DNA from: Auricularia sp. M13
Taxonomy: Eukaryota > Basidiomycota > Agaricomycetes > Auriculariales > Auriculariaceae
DNA: 64,000 nt
Direction of reading: 5' to 3'
Assembly (NCBI GenBank): GCA_037042915.1
Contig: CM073198.1
Span: forward strand, 3,658,001-3,722,000
A program made the translations under genes and the position numbers. Within the stretch, counting starts at the first letter, position 1, and each line of letters starts with the position of its first letter. A model generated the notes under the pieces. That model worked only from the letters and a program-made list of their open reading frames with translations, ran no database searches and had not been told where the DNA came from. Positions 44,817 through 54,798 of the stretch are shown here, piece after piece.

Positions 44817-46932
44817 TCACAGCAACACGTCGTCAAGCCCTTCGCTATCGATAACAACCGGGAAGTATTCGTCAACCCGAGCTGCATGTGTCCTCCCATC
44901 GCGTCCTTCCGTCGTCATCGAGTACATGGTGGCTTGCGAAAACCACACCACGCTGCCGCGGCCGCCCGGTCTGGACAGCGGGATCTCCTTGGAATTCTCC
45001 TTCGTCGGGCGCTGGCCCTTCTTGCACTTCACAATGCGGATGTTGAAGTGTAGTAGCAGCGCTGACGGATACAGAACAAAGGCGCCTCTCGGACACTGCA
45101 AGATGATGCCCAGCTCCCAAAGCACGATCCAGGACCATTCGTCCTCTCCTACAAGCCCTGCACCTTCTATCAGTGATCTGTATCCAGGAGCGCCACAGCA
45201 AGGTAAGCGCACCATCCTCCCAGTAAGCCAAGAGCGCGCAGAACAGTGCTGCGACGTTTCGCGAGTCAGAATGTGGTGCAGTCACGCAGCGTTCGACGCC
45301 GTCTCCAGGTGATGGAACGTTGACACAGCAGTTCCAGAATAGCCCAAAGTGAGGCTTGAGGGGAACCACGCCCGGCGAAGATCTTGCCTGATGCCATGCG
45401 GCGTTTTCTTTCATGCGCTTGGCCATGTTTGGGAAGCGATGCTCCACGATGTTCGTAAGAACAGACATGAAGCTGCATCAGCAACAAGGATATCTCAGTG
45501 ATACGCAAGACAGCGTACGTGTAACGTGCCAGTGGACCGTCGCTGCGCAGAAGCCAATCGACGTTCTTGCGGTACTTGCGATGGAAAGCTGTTTCAAACG
45601 GTTCCTAGATGTGCTTGAGTGTTAAATGGTCAAGCACGGCAAATTACGCACAGCGCTGTACTGCCGGTGCACGCCCATGCATCCAAAGAAATGGTCTCCA
45701 CGAAGATTAGCAACACGGTCCCTTGCGGGGATGGGGCAGTGTTGAGCAAAAAGTTGTAGGTCGACGGCGAGCTTGTGAATGAGGCGCTCGCCAGGCTTGA
45801 TGTCCGCGACAACGGTTGAGCGAAACGCAACACATCGGCCGGCACGGTCACAGATGGCGATGTCGGCATCGTTGTCGGCATCATGGGGCACGATGAGAAA
45901 ATTAGCTAGCATATCGATGAGTCCAGGAGTGCCGTAAACAGCGCGGACTGCGTCCCGTTTCCAGCGAGGGACACTACCGCAGTTGGCTGATTTCGCGACG
46001 TTGAGATGTTGCAAATCCGGGAGGGCACGGACGGCAGCAGGCGAATTGGGCCGTGGTGTCGGCGTAAGCACAACAGTCTGCCGTTGCGCATTCCGCTTGG
46101 CCGTCCTGGCAGCGTCGATGGGGCGCGGATTGCGGTGCTTCCGGACGGTGTTGGGCTCTGGAAGAGGATGAAGCTGTATTCTCGGCGCAGCAGCGGCTTT
46201 GGCTGCGTCGTATGTGAGAGAGGAGCGAGTGAAGTGCACCGGGAAGAAGTCGAAGTCATCCAATACAGACCGTGGCTGGGCGAGCCGCAGCGCAGCGCCT
46301 TTGCGGTCGACAGTGCGCTGCTCGTAGACGATATGTGGCGGACAGAGCTCGGCGACGCGGTTCCATCGTGAAGTGCGAGCACCATCATGAGCCGTAGACT
46401 TTGCGCGTTTTGTATCGGATTCCACCCTTTCAGACTGGGAAAGGTATTTGCGCTTCACTCCGGCCACCTGTAGCCCATTGTGGGACGATCTCTGAGCCAT
46501 ACTGGTCGAGGTTGGCCCTTGCTGAGCTGCACGAGCGCACGAACGGGTGTAGTAGCGGCGTAACACGCGATTAGGCACTGAGAGCAGGGGATCGGGGTTC
46601 AGGTCGTTGTCGTTCACGCTCAGGCCGGTCCGAGTGATCAGATCGACGATGCATAGGTCAGGCAGCGTGATTAAGACGTCGTCCGCGCGAGACGCGAAGA
46701 CCGGTATGCTGAAGCAATTTTAGCGCACATCTGAGGGCGCAAATGCGCAGCCTTACGTTTCAGAAACCAGCTGCTCTGCAGAGTGCCAGGCAGCAGCGTA
46801 TTCCTCAGGCGACGCGTCCAAGTCCTGACTGACAGACGTGGCCGAAGAAACCGCGGCACTCGTCACGTTAGGAGCCAGCAAGCCTAGCACATGCTCAGGA
46901 GCACGCGCAGGGTCGACTTCCATGACTGCCAT
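44817..46932 (-). CDS. TET/JBP-like 2-oxoglutarate/Fe(II) dioxygenase
   Basis: Five exons in phase: 46932-46757, 46708-45652, 45604-45519, 45472-45213 and 45163-44817, with introns of 46-49 bp and GTAAGG, GTGCGT, GTACGC and GTGCGC donors. The N-terminal half is a variable basic region (GVKRKYLSQSE, DTKRAKS). The catalytic half shows a double-stranded beta-helix signature: NVPSPGD, then TAPHSDSRNVAAL with the HxD iron ligands, then WIVLWELGIILQCPRGAF and VLYPSALLLHFN with the distal His. This matches fungal TET/JBP-type proteins, which oxidise 5-methylcytosine or related bases and which are known to have expanded with KDZ transposons. Substrate specificity cannot be read from the sequence. Its neighbour is the KDZ gene and both lie in the giant element, which suggests a role in modifying transposon or target DNA. 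Confidence 0.7.
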
Positions 46933-47401
46933 CCAGGACCGGGATGTTACTGGCCAGCAGGTGGCCAGAGCACGGTGGCGGTCGAATGACGGCTGAGGCT
47001 GCCGAGTCCGAGTCGGACTTCTAACGCGCTGCAGCACGTTGCTCCGCTCTCCCACTCCCGCTCGACGCATCCTTTTCCTGCGCAGCCAGCAACCTCTCGC
47101 GCAGCATCGCGCGGCGCTATTAAAGGTCTGCGCCCAACGCGGCGCGGTCGACACTCTACGCATCCACGGCCACCACGTGCATAACAGCAGCCACCGAGTC
47201 CGGCGACCAACATGGGTCCGTGACGACGTGTATGTTAACCAGCCGCTGCCGACGACCGAATTGGATTACCCTGGAGACCCTACTGCTTGTCCGCGCAACA
47301 AAATTTGAAGAACCAGTGCGCAGTGCTGTTTTGCAAACGCGTGCCGACGAGCTGACTAGACTGATTACCTTCAGCGTACACCACACTGACCAGTATGGCA
47401 G
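46933..47401. other. Divergent intergenic region
   Basis: Between the dioxygenase gene and the next plus-strand frame; no motif recognised. Confidence 0.35.
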
Positions 47402-48644
47402 TATGGCCATCAAGGTCACTATCGAGGAGTTGCGGCGTGTGGTGTCTCGCGAGGAGCTCAACGTCGCGGCGGTCATCAAGCTCGCCGACTCATGGCGCAA
47501 CGCCAACCAGCTGCGCGACCCGCGCTCGTGCTTGAGCGATTTTCCGGTCTTCCAAGCCCGGAAAGAAGGGTTTTGCCCAGCAGCATGCGAAAGCTGCGCA
47601 AGAAGAATGATGACGGGGTCTTCATGCCGCTCGCACGACCCGGTTATGTGCTAGAAGACACGCTCAGCTGCTCCACCGTCATGAGCATCGAGACGGTGAT
47701 ACTCATGCCCCTGCCCAACGAGAGCAGCTCCCCGCTCGTGCTTCCTTCCCCGCACAGACACTACCGATCCAGCACCCGCAGCGCTGCAAGGGCACCGACT
47801 CAGTCATCTACGCGTGATTCGCGACCAAACACGACGCCGCGCGACATGGAGCCGTTTGCCAACAGCGGGCTGCGGTCGCGAGCAGGGTTTGGTACGCTGG
47901 GCTGCCTGCCGGCGTGCCAAGCAGCGCCTCGATTCGGTTCTCGTGCTCTACGACGGCAGACGCACGTAGCACAGTCCGCCCACAGACTGTCGCTGCAGCT
48001 CGCGGACGAGGGCCGCTCGCAAAGGCCATACATAATCGCGTTTCTCCGCGCCCTCACGCTGTGCCCACACCATGCTCCTCGACGCAGTCAAGATGCCGCG
48101 GCTCGAGATGCTGTTACCTGACTTCAACGTGGCCGCGGTACCATCCATCCGCAGCTGCAACTCGACGGCGTCCGAGGGCTCAGTGCGCACCGAACGCGAC
48201 AACCACGCTGTCCCGATCATCCACGCGCCGGCGGCGGCAAGATGGCGCGGCCTGACGACGGGCAGCATGAGCCCGTTGATAATCGGCACGGGCAGCGAGT
48301 TTCTCGAGGCCGTCAAGCAGCTCGTGCCGCAGCTCCCCAGACCCCCGAGCGTCATGCGCGCAAAGACGCTGCCGTTTATCGTCGAGACGCCCGCGCCCGT
48401 GACAGGCGAGTCTACGGATGATCTGCAGCGCAAGCTCTCGAAGTGCAAACTCGCGCTGCTGCCCCTTGCCCGCAACGCTGCAGCAGGCGTTGCCGCCTCA
48501 ACAGCTACAGCCGCCCGTGACAACACGGGCTACGTCTTCGTCATACCGCTGCCTGAGCGGTGTGTTGCGCCAGACGTCCATGCGCTCGTCCATCATGCGC
48601 CACACCCGCGCCGACTGAACAGTCACGCTCCTCTCGCTTACTGA
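47402..48644 (+). CDS. Uncharacterised gene in several frames, possibly decayed
   Basis: Protein-like stretches lie in three plus-strand frames: MAIKVTIEELRRVVSREELN from 47402, then RKLRKKNDDGVFMPLARPGY (about 47590-47650), then SMSPLIIGTGSEFLEAVKQL and LPRPPSVMRAKTLPFIVETP (48270-48390), ending at 48644. I could not find splice pairs that keep phase throughout, so it is either an intron-containing gene with unusual junctions or a frameshifted relic. Confidence 0.35.
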
Positions 48645-48878
48645 GCACAAGGCCGACACTCGGCCGCCTCGCACGCCGCGCGTGCGACTGCTTAACAGCG
48701 TGTGGCGGGACGTGGCCGTTTGACCGCCCATTGGCACATTCTTCGTCATTGCTCGTTTTGCAAGCCCCACGCCTTGTATATTCCTGTAGAGATTGCCTGG
48801 ATGCGGCACACTTTACGAGTTTTGTCATCATATCGCCAAGGAAAGAGCGCTTTATTATAATATTGCCGAGGAAGCGCG

Positions 48879-48886
48879 CATAAAAG
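48879..48886 (+). promoter_or_regulatory. TATA-like box of a truncated small gene
   Basis: CATAAAAG lies 16 bp before ATG 48895. The spacing is short for a fungal start, so the real start may be later. Confidence 0.3.
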
Positions 48887-48894
48887 GGAGAGCT

Positions 48895-49200
48895 ATGACC
48901 ACGGTGTTCGTGTGCAACCACGAGAGCGGACTTCAAACCGCTTCTTGCCCTTCCCCTTACCCCCGCTCGCAAGTCAACCTTCCAAAGACGCTCACAGCCG
49001 CTCTGCTCTACCATTGCACAGAAGATGTCTTGGGCTGCCCGCAAGGAACACTCGAGCTCGTAATGTCGCTTTGCCCAACCCTTCTGCCGGCGGTGGTACG
49101 TACGCCCTTTCAAATCTTGGTAGCCTGTGCTCACTGCTAGCTTCTGACGCATGACACCCATAGTGCCTTTTCCCTACATTTTCCGAAGTTGAAGACGATG
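48895..49200 (+). CDS. 5' fragment of a small gene at the GC/AT junction
   Basis: ATG 48895 opens MTTVFVCNHESGLQTASCPS and continues to a GTACGT donor at 49096. An acceptor CCCATAG at 49163 would add a few codons (VPFPYIF) before a stop. Composition turns AT-rich just after it, so the gene may have lost its 3' part there. No domain recognised. Confidence 0.35.
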
Positions 49201-49234
49201 ACTGTCGGGACAGACCCGAAATTGTCAGTTGGTG

Positions 49235-49900
49235 TTGGTCTCTGATCAACGACAAGTGTGCATTCAAATCACAGCCTCTGCAGCCGTTCATTATCCAGGA
49301 AGGGCGTCTCTGATCAGTAGCCCTTGTAACTTGCGACGTACGGTGCGCTCAATTAGCTCTGATCAGTTGTCTCTCGCTGGATTAATCTTCGGTCAGCCAA
49401 GGACGTCGATTCAGCGCTCTGATCAGTAGTTCTCAGGCCTTTGATCACAGCCATCTTCATTGTGAGTGATATTGTTTGATCAATTCGAGTGCAAACCTCT
49501 GATCAGACAGTTTCGTAGAGGCTATAGGCTCTCAAAATTCACCGCGGCGCTCTGTGATAAATCCCCCGTCTGCTATTAATCATTAGATACACATCCCGGC
49601 ATTGTAAGTGGTATGATTATCGCGACAGCGGCTCTCTGATCAGACCTGGTTTCATAGGCTATAGTCTCTGAATTTACTCTCGATGCTTCTGGGATCAATG
49701 CCGTTCTCAGGAATCAATCACACGTGCAACACACAGGCAAGTAATTATGAATTGTGTAATTCATCTGGCCGTAGCAATAGCATGAGATATGATTTATTCG
49801 GACGCGTTGCGATTGAGCGGAATAGCCTACTATCAATCAGACGTCACCAGAGCTTGTATATACGACCGCTTGTACGCCTTAACTAGCTCTGATCAATCGT
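49235..49900. repeat. Cluster of CTCTGATCA motifs
   Basis: At least nine TGATCA sites, most within CTCTGATCAG, lie about 20-250 bp apart upstream of the gene at 50029. The motif is self-complementary, and similar TGATCA words occur at the inner end of the left arm (30.7-31.1 kb). Confidence 0.75.
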
Positions 49901-50028
49901 ATATGTACACTTTTGTCTGCTGTTATTAATCCTCTCTCCTGGTACGGGTGCCTGGTGCCAAATGGTCGGCCAACTCCTGCTGGCTGGACTCGTCCTCACA
50001 TCTCCTATATTATGCGTGTCTGCGTGAC

Positions 50029-52767
50029 ATGGACTACCTCTCACCACTCCTTGCGCTTTCTCCACCTGAGAGTCCCCTCTCAGTGCTTTTGAAGCTCTTC
50101 CAACTGCGCTCTGAAGTTCTTCAGAGTCCACTTCTGCCTTTATTACTCGCCAGCGTGATGGCCTTAGGCAAACACTTGTTGAGCATTCCACTGGTCAGGC
50201 TATCAAAGACAGAGCTCCAGGTGGCATGGACAGTCCATGGGTATGTTGAGTAATCTATTTTCCTTTAGGAGGTACTCATTATTTTGTAGTCATGGCTTTA
50301 CGATCTAGCAAACTACGAGCGTGCCAAGTTTCCTAAGACGTCAGGTCTAGCTGCATACTTTACAGTACAATCCCTGGTCTTTGCGCTTTGCGGTGACATT
50401 GTCAATCTCAGTGGTCTTACCTACAAGTCCTCTTATCGGTTTCAAAACGATGTGGACGGCTTCTTTACTCGCTTCCAAGGCAACATCACCAGCTGGTTCC
50501 ATGAGGCCCTTACCTGGAATTCACCTTCATCCTGCGCAGTCAATCAACATCCATTCCCAGAACGCTGTTCTACAACCCATCGCATCATCGTTGAACTGCC
50601 ACATATACTTATTCTGGATCTCGAAGAGCCAAACACAAAGCATGTTTGGTACTTCAGTACTCAAATCTACCCTTTGGGAGAGGATGTTGGTGTCTCCCAT
50701 GGGCTTGTCTACGACTTGATTGGATATCTTTCGGGTTCTGGTGACTCTGCAGCTCTCCACTATACTGCGACCTTTTCTTCACCTTCTGGTTCGGCCTATT
50801 ACTATGACAGCATGAGGAATAATGGGGATTCTGTTATCCTCAGCTCCATTCTAGATGACAACCACCTCTTGCATGCCTCAGAAGATCACAGAATTTGGTC
50901 AGCAGTATATCACCTTCGAGGTGGCAAATCAGCCAGAGACTATTTCGCCGACCACCAGTCACAGTATGTCTTGCGCGAATTTGGCATACATCTTTCTCGC
51001 TCAGATGCATCATCTCATACTGCTACGCTGGACCCCGACATCTGGAATCAGCCTTTACATGATCCCCAGTTGGATTGCGTTTATGGACATCGAAAGGTTG
51101 AACAAACCTCGATTACTGTTCGTAGCAGCGCGCTACCCACAAAGCATGTTCACTTCGACGACTTGCACTGTCGCTGTGGAGCTCGTCAAACTTTGGCGAA
51201 GGATGGCCCCTTGGTTCACTGCATTACATGCAAGCGTCCCTCTCACTTGGCTTGTCAACTCGGTGGATATGTTACGATCCTTGGGAAGGAGCAGGAGTTC
51301 AGATGCCACAAGTGCCTCAGTACTACTCACCGCCATACAGAAAGTTTGGCCAAGTGAGTGTCTTTACTGAATCATGAAATCCATCTGACTATAATGATCA
51401 GAGAACTCAAGAAGGCTATTCCATTGATGAAGGACTTGCCACTCATTCAGCGTCTTCAGTATGTGTTATAGTATTTCATTTTCTAAGTACTAAGCATATG
51501 ATAGCCCAGGAATGGCCATCCTTGCAGCATATACAGTAGAAAGCGGGCTCAGCAAATACCACTATCCTGCTCGCCTGATATCCAAGGGAAAAGATGCAGC
51601 ACATCGCTCAATATGGCATGTTGTATGGTACCCATCCTCCAGATTTGAACCTCCTGGGTTCTTCCCCCCCTCGATTGTCCTAGAAGATCACATTGTGGAC
51701 TGCCTATTTGGAAGACAGGCTGAGAGACGTCAGATTCGCGTGAGTAAATATTTTCTATACTATTTCTCCACTAACAAGAATTGCCATAGCTTGGTCGATG
51801 GCTCCCTGCCAGCGAGGTGGAGGAAAGCAAACCTGATCAGAATTACCTTCGTCACCCACCCTCTCAGGAGATCAAGGATCTTCTGGAGCCCCACAGCGCT
51901 ATTTTGCATGCTCTGTGCCATGGTGCATCTCAGGCTGAGAAATCGCTTCTCAAGTCTGCTCTACCTCCAGTGGCTTCATATCAGGCCAAGCACCGTGGCA
52001 AGCTTCCAGACTATCCCTCTTATGGCACTTTGACTTCTATGGATGCGGCCCAGATCATGCATTGGCTGCGGCTCAATGTGTCTGACAATCCTGCTATCTT
52101 CATGAAGGCGCCACTCTTCCACGCGATTAATCTGGTGCTTGCTTCACGCAATAGTCTATCAGTGGATGAGGCCTGGGACTCATATCAGATCCACGACAAA
52201 GGATTGGGGCGGCAGCAGAGTATTGATCTCGACGTGTTTGCTTTGGCTATTCTTGAACATCTAATGCTGGACCAGACAGCAGAACTTGGACTGTTTGCTT
52301 GTTCTCAGTGGGGGCGCGATGCTGGACATCACCAGCATCACTGGAACCCATATCTCTATGGTCCAACTGAGGGTAGAGAAGAAGAGGCTGGCTGGGATAG
52401 CCTGTCAACAGAGTATGAGCTCGCTATGACAGTAGGTCTGAATAACTGCGATGAGTGGTAAATCTGATTTATTTTATAATTTAGAATGGGCCAAATTACA
52501 AGGAGGACTCTCCAAAATGTGATATGACTCCTGACATAACCCCTTTGGAACGCCAAATAACTCTCAAACGAAAGCAGTAAGTCATAATCACTCAAATGAC
52601 ACAACAAGGAACTAAATCATCAAAGGGAGTTCGATGCAGAGATGGAAGAGGAAGATCGGATGCAGGAGGCAAAGGCAAACATGGATGAGGCAAAGGAACC
52701 AGTCAAGAAGATGCCTAGAGTTTCTAGCATCCAAACACGTGCTACTAGAAGGAAATCTCGCAAATGA
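50029..52767 (+). CDS. Protein with USP-like His box, PHD finger and basic tail
   Basis: Exons: 50029-50240, 50290-51353, then short exons and 51793 to about 52461, ending near 52767. Introns of 45-60 bp have GTATGT or GTGAGT donors. The second exon has QIYPLGEDVGVSHGLVYDLI and then ALHYTATFSSPSGSAYYYDS, resembling the His box of ubiquitin-specific proteases; the Cys box is not visible in the part I can reconstruct, so activity is doubtful. A C4HC3 PHD finger follows: CRCGARQ, CITCKRPSHLAC, FRCHKC. The rest is helical (GLGRQQSIDLDVFALAILEH) with an acidic coiled coil (FDAEMEEEDRMQEAKANMD) and a basic C-terminus (RATRRKSRK). It suggests a chromatin-binding, ubiquitin-related protein carried by the element. 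I do not know this exact architecture. Confidence 0.6.
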
Positions 52768-53400
52768 TGCATCCCCTGCTGGCTCTAGACACTATTTCCA
52801 TTTCAGATTCCACCTCCAAACACTAGTACATATCACCAGTTGATGAGTTAAATCTCCGTCTGATATTTATACATTTAATAGTTTTAACTCATATACGCGT
52901 CTCTTGCGCGTCACTGCGCGTCACTCTGAGCGACTTGGTCAGAGTGACGCGCAACAGACGCGTCTGCACAAATGCAACCCGTTCTGCTCAGAATCTCAAG
53001 GAATCAACAAAATGTGTGTAGAAACAACTTGAAATGCCATATGGAAGAGTATAGACATAATGATATCGCCAGGGTGGTGGTAACTGTATTTACGACTGAC
53101 TTTGAGATTTTGGACTGAGTCTCTAGGTGAATTCACCCTCTCACAAACTAGGGTAATTGTGCCAAATATGTGTACTGTGTAAATGGATTGTCACATGTGG
53201 ATAGATTGACCCAGTAGTGACTGGTGGCAGTGTGTAGAAAGCTATTATTTACGAGTGTCACATATTGAGTATGCATTGTTTATTTGAGCAATAATTTCAA
53301 TCGAAATAACACGAAAAAGAGTATAGACTATGTCTTACCTTCCTTACACATGGCATTTGCTCCAAATGTCTGTATTTATTACAATCTGCAATGACATGCA
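52768..53400. other. AT-rich right arm without a gene
   Basis: Downstream of the PHD gene. It contains the inner GCGCGTC cluster (52895-52966, both orientations around a CAGAGTGACGCG palindromic section) and otherwise AT-rich unannotated sequence. Confidence 0.5.
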
Positions 53401-53401
53401 G

Positions 53402-53607
53402 GGGACGCGCAAGAGACGCGCAAGCCTTTTGGTACTATTACAACTTTGCCTGGTTAACTAAGACCCTGGGCTGATGGCACCTGCCCAATTGTTTTGGAGG
53501 CCTCAGTGGATATGGTCCATGTTATCAGACCTCACAAGGGTTAGTATTGGGTACAAAATGGTGCTGCGCGTCTCGCGCGTCACTGCGCGTCACTTGCGCG
53601 TCACTTT
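53402..53607 (-). repeat. Right terminal GACGCGC arrays
   Basis: Clusters at 53402-53426 and 53563-53604. On the minus strand the end reads AAAGTGACGCGCA followed by AGTGACGCGC and GAGACGCGC units, the inverse of the left end. Confidence 0.8.
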
Positions 53608-54206
53608 ATATAGACCGCAGCAGACCCACGCAGGCCAGTGTCCGAGTCAAGCGCCGGGTCAGACGTCGCGCTCGCCGTCTCCGTCTCCTCAGGCAGCTCC
53701 AGGTCAACGCTCGACCCTCCCAGTGAGTCCAGCGCAGCAAACGTCCGGCGGGCGACAGGGGCCGGCGACCCGCGCACGCTCTGCGACGACCACATGGAGC
53801 CTTCGACGTCCGAGTCCATCTCCGCGTCCGCGCAGTCCGCGGCCTTGCGCTCCGCCGCGCGCAGGTGGCGCATGTACTCCGTCAAGTTGTCGAACCGGTC
53901 CGGGTTCAAGTTGGCAGGCTGAGACTGCGACTGCGACGACTTGGTGCGCGCGCGGTTGAGCTTCGCGTTCGCGTCCGCCACGGTCGGCGTGCGGCCCGCA
54001 GAGTCCAAGGGGTCAGCGGCATCGACAGACGGAGGCGTAGCGGGCGGCGTGTTGTAGGCAGGCGGGGACGCAGGCACCGGCGGCGTCGCGCTCGACACCA
54101 CGACGTTCGGCGCGCCATTAAAGTTGGCACTGGCAGACATCACCGAGCCGCCGTCCAGCATGGCTCGCCACTCCGCGTCGGGCGCGCGCTGCTCGTCGCG
54201 TGACAT
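53601..54206 (-). pseudogene. 5' part of the gene split by the giant element
   Basis: The frame from ATG 54206 (MSRDEQRAPDAEWRAMLDG) runs through Pro/Ser/Thr-rich and acidic segments, including RFDNLTEYMRHLRAAERKAA, to GLRGSAA at the 11-bp repeat. The last four codons (VYIK) and the TGA stop are element sequence: the TGA is part of the terminal GTGACGCGC motif. The original frame continues at 28791-28691. The loss is only the last 20-30 residues, so the truncated protein could still function. No domain recognised; no promoter assigned. Confidence 0.7.
53616..53626. repeat. Putative target-site duplication of the giant element, right
   Basis: CGCAGCAGACC, identical to 28781-28791. Confidence 0.7.
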
Positions 54207-54798
54207 TGGCCGCGCAGAAATAGGAGGCTGTAAGGGCTAGAAGGAAGACAACGGCACTCCGCTAGCCGCGCCAAAACAACGAATATCGCGGAACCAATTG
54301 AATCTCACCGCGGAGTGGACTGATGGCCATGCATGCGCAATGGCGACTTTCATATATAATCCATCTTCATTTCCTGCTAAGTATCATGCGCAAACTACCA
54401 TCGCAGCAAAAACGCGAAAGGCGAAAAGAGGGAGGAGGAGGAGGAGGTAGGATGACGGCGACGGCAAACTAAAAATGCAAGAGGGAGAGAATGAGGTAAG
54501 AGAGAGGAATAAAGTACGGTAACGACCACAACAACAAGAAAGCGTTGCAATGTATGTAGGTAGGGTGATTGGTCTGTATGAGCGTCCCAGTTTCCGTCCG
54601 TTTTGAGCTATACTGTTGTCCGAGGAGAAGGTGGAGGGGGATGAGGATAAGGAGGGAAGGGAGTGAGGAGTGTCGAAAGTACAAGCTGGCGGATGGGGCG
54701 GCGGATGGGGGGCGTAGCGCGGCGTGACGAATATCGTGAACAAGAGAAGACTACGCGCGGGATCGCAAGCAACAGACGTCAGACGGCAAGAGCGAGGA
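54207..54798. other. Intergenic, 3' flank of the mucin-like gene and 5' flank of the split gene
   Basis: Contains purine-rich GGAGGAGGAGG tracts near 54430 and 54625; no gene supported. Confidence 0.4.

Larger units (their letters stand above)
28792..53615. mobile_element. Candidate 24.8-kb cargo-carrying transposon with KDZ transposase
   Basis: Boundaries come from the 11-bp direct repeat. Inside, AAAGTGACGCGCA (28802-28814) is matched in inverted orientation by 53595-53607, and both ends carry arrays of GTGACGCGC/GAGACGCGC. Removing the segment and one repeat copy rejoins a host gene in frame. The only recognised transposase is the KDZ-type protein at 39334-42913. KDZ elements of basidiomycetes are known to be associated with TET/JBP dioxygenases, and one is encoded here next to the transposase. 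Cargo also includes a captured RNR1 fragment. The outer arms (28.8-31.1 and 49.2-53.6 kb) are AT-richer than the core, so an AT-rich element invaded by a GC-rich KDZ element is the main alternative. Confidence 0.65.
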
